A DNA stretch of 7,021 bases from assembly GCA_947456315.1 (NCBI GenBank), contig CANGRU010000083.1, forward strand, positions 1 to 7,021, given 5' to 3'. The stretch comes from Beijerinckiaceae bacterium (GTDB taxonomy: Bacteria; Pseudomonadota; Alphaproteobacteria; Rhizobiales; Beijerinckiaceae). Positions 1-5,401 of the stretch are shown here, piece by piece (position 1 is the first letter of the stretch; each line of letters opens with the position of its first letter). The translations under genes and the position numbers were made by a program. The notes under the pieces were generated by a model that was not told where the DNA came from, ran no database searches, and saw nothing but the letters and a program-made list of their open reading frames with translations.

Positions 1-140
1 AAATGTGCTCCACCAAGTCGCTTCTGGCAGGTGATGGCGAGATGATCGCCACCATCTACAAAGAGCGCGTGATGAAGCGCGGTTATGGTTCGGGTGCTTG
101 GGGCTGGAAAACGGCCTACAAAGAAACCGTTGCCATCTGA
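1..140 (+). CDS. Formate dehydrogenase iron-sulfur (beta) subunit, C-terminal end (partial)
   Basis: Only the last 45 full codons are present, in the frame with codons at 3, 6 and so on, ending in TGA at 138-140. The peptide begins MCSTKSLLAGDG, continues through IYKERVMKRGYG and ends in a WGWKTAY stretch. The Cys in CSTKSLLAGDG fits the last ligand of a 4Fe-4S ferredoxin-type motif, and this kind of tail is what I recall from the electron-transfer subunit of formate dehydrogenases that pair with a cytochrome b gamma subunit. Such subunits pass electrons from the molybdenum subunit to the membrane cytochrome. The next gene is that cytochrome, which supports the call; the stop codon even overlaps a possible upstream start of the next gene (TGATG at 138-142). 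The rest of the protein, including the other cluster ligands, lies outside the window, so the identification leans on context. Confidence 0.65.
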   Translation, partial: MCSTKSLLAGDGEMIATIYKERVMKRGYGSGAWGWKTAYKETVAI

Positions 141-160
141 TGTCTCACGCACACAATTCG

Positions 161-165
161 AAAGG
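161..165 (+). promoter_or_regulatory. Ribosome binding site for the cytochrome b subunit
   Basis: AAAGG stands 7 bases before the ATG at 173. No comparable purine run precedes the in-frame ATG at 140, so this site favours 173 as the start. Confidence 0.5.
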
Positions 166-172
166 TCGTGCG

Positions 173-1174
173 ATGAAAGCACAGTTCAAAACATTCGCAG
201 CAGCTCTGGCGATTCTCTTCGCCAGCGCCATGCTGCCAGCCGCCGCGCAATATAATAATTTCCAGCCGACCAAAGAGGCCGTGCAGGAAGACAAGCTTTT
301 GCAGCAATTGAAGGAAGGCGACCGTCTTTCGGGCCGCATCTCCATTCCTGATGCCAAAGCTGCTAGCCTGATCCAGCCGCAGGGCCAGAGCTGGCGCGAC
401 TTCCATCAGAACAAACTGCCGACCATTGGCGGCGTGGTTCTGCTCGGCATGCTCGGCGCTCTGGTTCTGTTCTTCCTCGTGCGTGGTCGCGTGAAGATCG
501 AACATGGTTTTTCCGGAAAGACGATCACGCGCTTTGCCTCGCTTGATCGGTTTGCGCATTGGATGACAGCAGGCTGCTTCATCATTCTCGCGCTGTCGGG
601 TTTGAACGTGTCTGTCGGTCGCATCGTCATCTTGCCGCTGTTGGGGCCGGAAACGTTTGCGGAACTGACCCATCTGGGCAAGCTCGCGCATAATTATCTC
701 GCCTTCCCGTTTATGGCGGGCGTGGCGCTGATGTTCTTGCTGTGGGTGAAGGACAACATCCCCAACAAGCTTGATCTGGAATGGATCAAGCAGGGTGGTG
801 GCCTCTTCTCCAAGGGCAAGCATCCGCTGGCAGAGCGTTTCAATGCGGGCCAGAAGGTTGTGTTCTGGATCGTGATCACAGGCGGCGCGGTGATGTCCGT
901 GTCGGGCTGGTTCCTGCTCTTCCCCTATATGGCACCTGATGGCGTCACCAGCTTGCAGCTGATGACAACCGTTCATGCTGTTCTGGCTGTTGGTTTCGTC
1001 GCTGCCATGTTGGCGCATGCCTATATCGGTTCGGTCGGGATGGAAGGCGCTTTCGATGCCATGGGCACGGGCGAGGTCGATCTCAATTGGGCCAAAGAGC
1101 ATCACGCACTTTGGGTCGAACAGGAACAGGCCAAGGCTGCCGCCGTGCCACGCAACAGCGTGCCCGCGGAATAA
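173..1174 (+). CDS. Formate dehydrogenase gamma subunit, cytochrome b
   Basis: A 333-residue membrane diheme cytochrome b that takes electrons from the iron-sulfur subunit of formate dehydrogenase and gives them to quinone. From the ATG at 173, residues 1-26 form a signal peptide (MKAQFKTF, hydrophobic core, then PAAAQ). Membrane segments are visible near 82-103, 130-147, 172-191, 228-250 and 265-287. Four His residues, 129 (RFAHW), 173 (LAHNY), 268 (TVHAV) and 282 (LAHAY), match in order and spacing the heme ligands of E. coli FdnI; the last pair is 14 apart as in FdnI. The protein is about 115 residues longer than FdnI because of the signal peptide, a periplasmic stretch and one extra membrane helix at the N-terminus. 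The start at 173 is chosen for its ribosome site and signal peptide. An in-frame ATG at 140, overlapping the previous stop, would add 11 residues. Confidence 0.9.
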   Translation: MKAQFKTFAAALAILFASAMLPAAAQYNNFQPTKEAVQEDKLLQQLKEGDRLSGRISIPDAKAASLIQPQGQSWRDFHQNKLPTIGGVVLLGMLGALVLFFLVRGRVKIEHGFSGKTITRFASLDRFAHWMTAGCFIILALSGLNVSVGRIVILPLLGPETFAELTHLGKLAHNYLAFPFMAGVALMFLLWVKDNIPNKLDLEWIKQGGGLFSKGKHPLAERFNAGQKVVFWIVITGGAVMSVSGWFLLFPYMAPDGVTSLQLMTTVHAVLAVGFVAAMLAHAYIGSVGMEGAFDAMGTGEVDLNWAKEHHALWVEQEQAKAAAVPRNSVPAE

Positions 1175-1190
1175 AACCGCGCATAAGACG

Positions 1191-1276
1191 CCGTCCTTGC
1201 GAGGAGCGGGAGCGACGCGGCAATCCAGCGGCCCCAATGCGGCCTCTGGATTGCTTCGCTTCGCTCGCAATGACGG
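1191..1276. repeat. Palindromic intergenic repeat, copy 1 (full length)
   Basis: The outer arms CCGTCCTTGCGAG (1191-1203) and CTCGCAATGACGG (1264-1276) are reverse complements with one mismatch. The inner arms GCAATCCAG (1220-1228) and CTGGATTGC (1246-1254) are perfect complements. The whole can fold into a long interrupted hairpin. It fills the gap between the cytochrome b stop and mobB and ends just before the mobB ribosome site. It belongs to the repeat type common in alphaproteobacterial intergenic DNA. Confidence 0.9.
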
Positions 1277-1282
1277 GGCGCT

Positions 1283-1286
1283 GGAG
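1283..1286 (+). promoter_or_regulatory. Ribosome binding site for mobB
   Basis: GGAG lies 5 bases before the ATG at 1292. It overlaps the alternative in-frame GTG at 1286, which argues that ATG 1292 and not GTG 1286 is the start. Confidence 0.6.
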
Positions 1287-1291
1287 TGAAT

Positions 1292-1816
1292 ATGAAACTG
1301 ATCGGACTGGCGGGCTGGAGCGGTGCGGGCAAGACGACGCTTTTGGAGCGTGTTATTCCGCATTTGATTGCGCGCGGCCTGAGCGTATCGACGATCAAAC
1401 ATGCGCATCATTCATTTGACGTCGATGTGCCGGGCAAGGATTCCTGGAAACATCGCAATGCGGGTGCGACCGAAGTGCTGGTGTCGTCGGGCAATCGCTT
1501 TGCCTTGATGCATGAATTGCGCGGGGCTCCCGAGCCGACGCTGCATGAATTGCTGTCGTTGCTGTCGCCGGTTGATCTCGTCATTGTCGAGGGCTTCAAG
1601 GCTGACGCCCATCCCAAGATCGAAGTCTATCGTGCCGAGACGGGCAAAGAGTTTCTGCATGGGCAGGACAAGGCCATTGTCGCTGTGGCGAGCGATGTTC
1701 CGGTTGCAACAGATTTGCCTGTGCTGCATCTCGATGACATTGAAAAAATCGCCGATATGATGCTCTCCAAAGCCGTGCCGCTGGCCGATGTGCTGGCAGT
1801 TGGCGACGAGGCGTAA
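1292..1816 (+). CDS. mobB: Molybdopterin-guanine dinucleotide biosynthesis adaptor protein MobB
   Basis: A 174-residue cytoplasmic P-loop protein that binds GTP and assists MobA in attaching GMP to molybdopterin, giving the guanine dinucleotide cofactor used by enzymes such as formate dehydrogenase. The Walker A motif GWSGAGKT sits at residues 8-15, followed by TIKHAHH (34-40), the family stretch DVPGKDSWKHRNAGA (45-59) and VDLVIVEGFK (94-103), all typical of MobB and in the usual order. Its length is normal for the family. It follows the formate dehydrogenase genes on the same strand with a palindromic repeat between them, and moeA begins 8 bases after its stop, so mobB and moeA are almost certainly cotranscribed. 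A GTG two codons upstream is the alternative start. No mobA is visible in the window. Confidence 0.95.
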   Translation: MKLIGLAGWSGAGKTTLLERVIPHLIARGLSVSTIKHAHHSFDVDVPGKDSWKHRNAGATEVLVSSGNRFALMHELRGAPEPTLHELLSLLSPVDLVIVEGFKADAHPKIEVYRAETGKEFLHGQDKAIVAVASDVPVATDLPVLHLDDIEKIADMMLSKAVPLADVLAVGDEA

Positions 1817-1824
1817 GGCAACAG

Positions 1825-3075
1825 ATGGCGCAACTCTCGGATGATTGCTTTGCCTTCGGCGGCGCATTGATGCCGGTGGATGAGGCTTTGGCGATCATTG
1901 CGGCACGTCTTGTTGCCGTGGATTCTGTCGAGCAAGTCGCGTTTCATGAGGCTGACAACCGTGTGCTGGCGGATGATCTTCTCGCGCCCGTCCCGTTGCC
2001 CCTCTTCGCCAATTCAGCTGTCGATGGCTATGCCATTGCCAGCGCCGATCTGCCGCAAGATCATCCGCGTGCATTCGCCGTCTCGCAGCGCGTGACAGCG
2101 GGTGCTGTGGCGCAGCCACTTGTCGCTGGCACAGTGGCGCGCATTTTTACCGGCGCGCCGATGCCGGAGGGTGCCGATACTGTCTTCATGCAGGAAGATG
2201 TCGAGATCGATGGCGAGACAATCATCCTGCCACCGGGCCTGAAGCCGCGCGCCAATATGCGCCCGGCTGGAGAGGATATTGCACAAGGCGCAAGGGCCAT
2301 TCCGGCCGGCACGCGATTGCGCCCGCAACATGTGGCATTGGCTGCCGCCCTTGGCCTGACAAAGCTGCACGTGCGCCGCCGCATCAAGGTCGCCGTGTTC
2401 TCGACGGGCAATGAAGTCGTGGCGCCCTGCATGCCGCGCACAGCCGCGCAGCTTTATGATTCCAACCGCTACATGCTGGCGGCGCTGTTGGTCCGTTTGG
2501 GTTGTGATGTTTCGGATCTCGGCATTTTGCGTGACGAGCGCGAAGCGCTCACGAGCGGTTTGAAACAGGCAGCCCAGAAACACGATCTCATCCTGACGTC
2601 AGGCGGTGTGTCGACGGGTGAAGAAGATCACATGCGTGCGGCTGTCGAGGCGGTGGGATCGCTGGTCTTGTGGCGCATGGCGATCAAACCCGGACGGCCT
2701 GTGGCGATGGGCGTGATTGATGGCACACCGTTCATCGGCTTGCCGGGCAATCCGGTCGCGTCTTTCGTGACCTTTGCCTATGTCGTGCGGCCAGTGATGC
2801 TGGCGCTGGCTGGTGCGCGGATGGAACAACTCGTGGCGCTGCCGGTGCGCGCCAATTTTGCTTACAAGAAAAAGAAAGGCCGGCGCGAATATGTCCGCGC
2901 CAGCCTGACTGTGTTGAGCGATGGAACCCGAGAAGCTCAAAAATTTCCGCGCGAAGGTGCGGGGCTTTTGTCGTCTCTTTGCGAGACCGATGGCCTCGTC
3001 GAACTGGCCGAGGATTGCGAGGGCGTGACGCCCGGCGATCAGGTCGCCTTTATCGCTTATCCGAGCCTGTTTTAA
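1825..3075 (+). CDS. moeA: Molybdopterin molybdenumtransferase MoeA
   Basis: A 416-residue cytoplasmic enzyme that inserts molybdate into adenylylated molybdopterin to give the molybdenum cofactor. Family motifs appear in order: SAVDGYA (64-70), TGAPMPEGADTV (109-120), PAGED (147-151), STGNE (193-197), YDSNR (211-215), SGGVSTGEEDH (259-269), KPGRP (288-292) and GLPGNPVAS (305-313). Together these cover the MoeA N-terminal region, the molybdopterin-binding domain and the C-terminal beta domain; length and motifs are standard and no key residue appears lost. AAGG at 1815-1818, overlapping the mobB stop codon, is its ribosome site, 6 bases before the ATG, which suggests translational linkage with mobB. 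Its stop is only 2 bases from the stop of the converging small gene on the other strand. It supplies cofactor for the formate dehydrogenase encoded upstream and probably for other molybdoenzymes. Confidence 0.97.
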   Translation: MAQLSDDCFAFGGALMPVDEALAIIAARLVAVDSVEQVAFHEADNRVLADDLLAPVPLPLFANSAVDGYAIASADLPQDHPRAFAVSQRVTAGAVAQPLVAGTVARIFTGAPMPEGADTVFMQEDVEIDGETIILPPGLKPRANMRPAGEDIAQGARAIPAGTRLRPQHVALAAALGLTKLHVRRRIKVAVFSTGNEVVAPCMPRTAAQLYDSNRYMLAALLVRLGCDVSDLGILRDEREALTSGLKQAAQKHDLILTSGGVSTGEEDHMRAAVEAVGSLVLWRMAIKPGRPVAMGVIDGTPFIGLPGNPVASFVTFAYVVRPVMLALAGARMEQLVALPVRANFAYKKKKGRREYVRASLTVLSDGTREAQKFPREGAGLLSSLCETDGLVELAEDCEGVTPGDQVAFIAYPSLF

Positions 3076-3077
3076 AC

Positions 3078-3230
3078 TTACATCTGGATGAGGTTATGGC
3101 CCGGGTCACCCACGCGTGCGCCCGACGTTGCGAAAGCCTTGTCGGCTGTCTGCTGCTGGGTGTTCAGCACAAAGGCAGCGCCTGCAGCCAGCGCCACAGC
3201 CACGATCACGGCAGAGATGAAAGCCTTCAT
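3078..3230 (-). CDS. Small single-helix membrane or secreted protein, function unknown
   Basis: A 50-residue peptide starting MKAFISAVIVAVALAAG. Residues 3-22 are a continuous hydrophobic stretch that could be a signal peptide or a single membrane anchor, followed by a polar tail (NTQQQTADKAF, then SGARVGDPGHN) that would face the periplasm. There is no Cys, so it is not a lipoprotein. The start is well supported: GAGGAG (plus-strand CTCCTC at 3237-3242) stands 6 bases before the ATG. I have an impression that similar peptides of about 50 residues occur in Hyphomicrobiales, but I cannot name a family. It lies 89 bases downstream of the WD40-cytochrome c gene on the same strand, so the two may be cotranscribed, and it ends 2 bases from the moeA stop. 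An in-frame upstream extension to 3314 is less likely because it would bury the ribosome site and hydrophobic start. Confidence 0.75.
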   Translation of the reverse strand: MKAFISAVIVAVALAAGAAFVLNTQQQTADKAFATSGARVGDPGHNLIQM

Positions 3231-3236
3231 GATATG

Positions 3237-3242
3237 CTCCTC
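3237..3242 (-). promoter_or_regulatory. Ribosome binding site for the 50-residue protein
   Basis: GAGGAG on the minus strand, 6 bases from the ATG at 3230. It is the strongest ribosome site in the window and fixes the short reading of this gene. Confidence 0.7.
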
Positions 3243-3254
3243 TTGACCATTTCG

Positions 3255-3273
3255 AGCGACGAGCTTTGTCGCT
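3255..3273 (-). other. Small inverted repeat in the leader of the 50-residue gene
   Basis: AGCGAC at 3255-3260 and GTCGCT at 3268-3273 are perfect complements around a 7-base loop. The hairpin lies in the 89-base gap between the WD40-cytochrome c stop and the small gene, about 12 bases before the ribosome site. It could be an mRNA stability or processing element or an operator; a 6-bp stem may also be chance. The remainder of the gap holds no convincing promoter. Confidence 0.3.
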
Positions 3274-3319
3274 GATCTGCATGTATCTATGGGGATGAAA
3301 GCGCTGCAAATCAAGGTTT

Positions 3320-4588
3320 TCAGCGTGGTCGGGCCGCTTTCTCGATAAAATCGACGAGGGCCGCGCGATCTTCTGCCGCACCGACCCTTTGCTCGGGCAT
3401 TTTGGTGCCCGGCGTATAGGTGCTGGGCCCAAGCTCGAAGAGTTTGGCAATCGTTTCCTTGGTCCAGACAATGTCATGAGACCCGAAGCCGGCTGAATAG
3501 ACATAGCCGGAAGCTGTGCCAATGCGTCGCCCGATCACGCCATAAAGCGTCGGCCCCGCGCGGCTCTCGGCGTCGGGTGTGAGCGTGTGGCAGACGGCGC
3601 AGGCTTTGAAGACTTCGGCCCCGTGCGAGCCATCACTGACAAACATCTCTGCGGGCTTTTCGATGACGATGGGGCCCAGATGATCGCCATTCATCGCGTT
3701 CCAGCGGCGCACGAGGCGATCACTGCCGCCCGTGAAGAGCACTTTGCCATCAGGTGAAAAAGCGAGCGACCAGACGGGCAAGCCCGGACCATTCAAGGTG
3801 AAGAGGGCTTTGCCGCTGGCCGTGTCAAACAAAGTCACGGAGCCGCGCGAGCTGGCGGTGGCTATGCGTGTGCTGTCAGGCGAAAAAACCACCGCGATGA
3901 GCGGGCTTTCTGCGGCCTCGATGCGGCGTAAGTTATTGGCCTGTGCATCCAGCAGAAACAGCGAGCCGTCCGCACCGCCTGCGGCGATACGGCCATCCTT
4001 GGCTATGCTGAGTGTGTTGAGCGGCGCATCCAGTTTGATGATGCGCGGCGCGCCTTGGGTGGGCCAGATGCGCAGCGTTGCATCATAGCCCGCACTCACC
4101 AGCGTGGTGCCATCGGGCATGAAGCCGACACCATTCACATTGCCCTGATGGCCCTCGTAGCGGCGCGGTGGCCCGCCGTTGAGCGGCGTGACAGCGAGGC
4201 TTGAATCCCAGGAGGCTGTGGCGATCTGTGTGCCATCGGGTGAGACGCTCAGCGCGGCGATGGGGGCTGTGTGGATTTGGTCGATACGCACAGGCTTGGC
4301 GAGATCGGCGCTGCTCCAGAGCGCGAGACGGCCATCTTCGCCCGCCGTCACAAAACCGTTTGGCGTGACGCTGACCGCATTCACCGCACCATCATGGGCG
4401 CGCAAAACAGCGCGTGCTGTGCCCGCCTGCAAGGCCCAGACAATGGCGGAAGAATCAAACGAGCCGGTAATCGCCTCCCGCCCATCGGGCGTGAGCGCAA
4501 GCGCCCGCACAGGCCCGCCATGGCCACGCAACTCGCCCTGTGCGAGGGCGGGGGTGGCGAGGAGGAGGGCAAGGAGGAGCGCGCGCAT
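3320..4588 (-). CDS. Secreted WD40 beta-propeller fused to a C-terminal cytochrome c
   Basis: A 422-residue protein. Residues 1-16 are a signal peptide (MRALLLALLLATPALA, then Q), so it should be periplasmic. Seven WD-like repeats follow at roughly 19-51, 62-91, 102-135, 145-175, 185-215, 224-254 and 264-296, with recurring SPDG turns, GH starts and W or F ends (for example RIW at 173-175); seven repeats make a complete propeller. The C-terminal domain has the heme-binding motif CAVCH (330-334) and the probable distal ligand Met397 in GTKMPEQ, as in class I cytochrome c. This indicates a monoheme electron carrier attached to a binding platform. Its partner and substrate are unknown; neighbouring formate dehydrogenase and cofactor genes hint at redox metabolism but prove nothing. 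No Shine-Dalgarno sequence precedes the ATG, and a TAGATT box lies 7 bases upstream, so the mRNA could be leaderless. Confidence 0.88.
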   Translation of the reverse strand: MRALLLALLLATPALAQGELRGHGGPVRALALTPDGREAITGSFDSSAIVWALQAGTARAVLRAHDGAVNAVSVTPNGFVTAGEDGRLALWSSADLAKPVRIDQIHTAPIAALSVSPDGTQIATASWDSSLAVTPLNGGPPRRYEGHQGNVNGVGFMPDGTTLVSAGYDATLRIWPTQGAPRIIKLDAPLNTLSIAKDGRIAAGGADGSLFLLDAQANNLRRIEAAESPLIAVVFSPDSTRIATASSRGSVTLFDTASGKALFTLNGPGLPVWSLAFSPDGKVLFTGGSDRLVRRWNAMNGDHLGPIVIEKPAEMFVSDGSHGAEVFKACAVCHTLTPDAESRAGPTLYGVIGRRIGTASGYVYSAGFGSHDIVWTKETIAKLFELGPSTYTPGTKMPEQRVGAAEDRAALVDFIEKAARPR

Positions 4589-4595
4589 GGGGAGT

Positions 4596-4601
4596 AATCT
4601 A
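4596..4601 (-). promoter_or_regulatory. Possible -10 box for the WD40-cytochrome c gene
   Basis: TAGATT on the minus strand lies exactly 7 bases upstream of the ATG at 4588, which would place the transcript start at or next to the start codon. No good -35 match is visible (CTGGAC at the 17-base spacing is poor), so this is tentative. Confidence 0.25.
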
Positions 4602-4639
4602 AGCGCGATGTGGCTGGGGTCCAGTCGCGAATATGTGAG

Positions 4640-4729
4640 CCGTCATTGCGAGGAGGCCGCAGGCCGACGCGGCAATCCAGAAGCCCCTCGTGAGGGCCCT
4701 GGATTGCTTCGCTCCGCTCGCAAGGACGG
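4640..4729. repeat. Palindromic intergenic repeat, copy 2 (full length)
   Basis: The outer arms CCGTCATTGCGAG (4640-4652) and CTCGCAAGGACGG (4717-4729) pair with one mismatch. The inner arms GCAATCCAG (4672-4680) and CTGGATTGC (4699-4707) pair perfectly. CCCTC/GAGGG (4685-4689 and 4692-4696) extends the structure toward the tip. It shares the layout of the copy at 1191-1276. It takes up half of the 180-base gap between the divergent WD40-cytochrome c and tusA-like genes, leaving about 51 and 39 bases on either side for promoters. Confidence 0.9.
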
Positions 4730-4768
4730 TGGTTGACGTGTCGCCTGTCCTTCGTCACATCTTGGTGC

Positions 4769-4996
4769 ATGACAACCATCCTTGATCTCACAGGGCTGAA
4801 ATGCCCGCTGCCCGCGCTGAAGACCCGCAAGGCGCTGAAATCTGTCGCGCCCGGTGGCAAGCTCGAAGTGCATTGCACCGATCCGCTGGCGGTGATCGAT
4901 ATTCCCAATCTCATCCGCGAGACGGGCGACACAATCGAAATCCGCGAGCGCGATGAAAAGCGCATCGTGTTTCTGATTGAAAAGGCGGGTGCATAA
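4769..4996 (+). CDS. tusA: TusA/SirA-family sulfur carrier protein
   Basis: A 75-residue cytoplasmic protein of normal family length. The hallmark CPxP motif is present as LKCPLP with the persulfide-carrying Cys at residue 12, just after the first beta strand (ILDLTGL). The helix ALKTRKALK follows, then VHCTDPLAVIDIP, where the TDP turn is also typical. Family members accept sulfur from cysteine desulfurase as a persulfide and pass it on, for tRNA thiolation, molybdenum cofactor synthesis or sulfur oxidation depending on the organism. The stop codon overlaps the next ATG (TAATG at 4994-4998), so it is translationally coupled to the DUF971 gene. The ATG at 4769 is chosen because it gives the standard family N-terminus; a TTG at 4733 would add 12 unlike residues running out of the repeat. 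The ribosome site is weak. The symbol reflects family membership; the exact acceptor is unknown. Confidence 0.88.
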   Translation: MTTILDLTGLKCPLPALKTRKALKSVAPGGKLEVHCTDPLAVIDIPNLIRETGDTIEIRERDEKRIVFLIEKAGA

Positions 4997-5361
4997 TGGC
5001 TTGGCCCACCGAATTGCGCCTGTCGAAAGATCGCCGCACGCTGTCAGTCAGTTTTGATGACGGCGCGCAATATGAACTGTCCGCCGAATTGCTGCGTGTG
5101 ACGAGCCCGTCAGCCGAAGTGCAGGGTCATTCCGAATCCGAGCGCAAGACAGTCGGTGGCAAGCGCAATGTCGCCATTCTCTCGGTCGATGCGGTGGGCA
5201 ATTATGCTGTGCGTCTGGTCTTCGACGACATGCATTCAACCGGTATTTATTCGTGGGATTTTTTGAACGAGCTTGGCGCACATGCGCAGGCGCGTTTTCA
5301 AACCTATCTGGATGATCTGGCCGCCAAGGAACTCGACCGCGATAAGCCGGGCGTGAAATAG
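4996..5361 (+). CDS. DUF971 (gamma-butyrobetaine hydroxylase N-terminal-like) protein
   Basis: A 121-residue single-domain protein. Recognisable DUF971 segments are an N-terminal strand pair (TELRLSKDRRTLSVSFDDG), LLRVTSPSAEVQGH (residues 33-46), a GKRNV turn, VGNYAVRLVFDD and the strongly conserved HSTGIYSWDFLNELG close to residues 80-94. There is no Cys, so any metal binding would rest on His residues alone, unlike the Cys-rich version at the start of gamma-butyrobetaine hydroxylase. The same domain forms the C-terminus of plant HCF101-type iron-sulfur carriers, which suggests a link to iron-sulfur or sulfur handling. Its ATG overlaps the tusA stop by one base, with AAGG at 4982-4985 as ribosome site inside tusA, so the two are one operon. 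The biochemical role of stand-alone DUF971 proteins is not established. Confidence 0.88.
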   Translation: MAWPTELRLSKDRRTLSVSFDDGAQYELSAELLRVTSPSAEVQGHSESERKTVGGKRNVAILSVDAVGNYAVRLVFDDMHSTGIYSWDFLNELGAHAQARFQTYLDDLAAKELDRDKPGVK

Positions 5362-5363
5362 GC

Positions 5364-5396
5364 CGTCCTTGCGAGCCGCATGGGCTCGCAAGGACG
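5364..5396. repeat. Palindromic repeat, copy 3 (short hairpin), possible two-way terminator
   Basis: CGTCCTTGCGAGCC (5364-5377) and GGCTCGCAAGGACG (5383-5396) form a perfect 14-bp stem with a 5-base loop. It is the outer-arm sequence of the repeat family without the inner GCAATCCAG arms. It starts 3 bases after the DUF971 stop and ends 5 bases before the stop of the converging Bug gene, so it could end transcription from both sides, although no T-run follows on either strand. Confidence 0.88.
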
Positions 5397-5401
5397 CGCT
5401 G

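Noticed and set aside
1191..1276. Repeats considered as a CRISPR array or as insertion sequence ends
   Set aside because: The copies are far apart, palindromic and lack regular spacers, and no transposase or cas gene is present in the window.
116..1411. A 431-codon open frame on the minus strand opposite the cytochrome b gene
   Set aside because: It is a shadow of a GC-rich gene: it runs through the repeat and the start of mobB, its composition is rich in His, Gln and Arg with no domain pattern, and the plus-strand genes have clear family motifs.
2014..2583. A 189-codon minus-strand open frame inside moeA
   Set aside because: Low-complexity His/Arg/Gln-rich translation fully inside a gene with intact MoeA motifs; no ribosome site or recognisable domain.
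3302..3325. CGCTG/CAGCG inverted repeat over the end of the cytochrome gene as a terminator
   Set aside because: A 5-bp stem with a 14-base loop and no T-run on the minus strand is too weak to call.
4179..4736. A 185-codon plus-strand open frame opposite the cytochrome gene
   Set aside because: It reads through the repeat at 4640-4729 and is antisense to clear WD40 repeats; no recognisable protein features.
5364..5396. Hairpin as a classical intrinsic terminator
   Set aside because: The stem is strong, but neither side has a T-run; it is recorded as a repeat that may still stop transcription.
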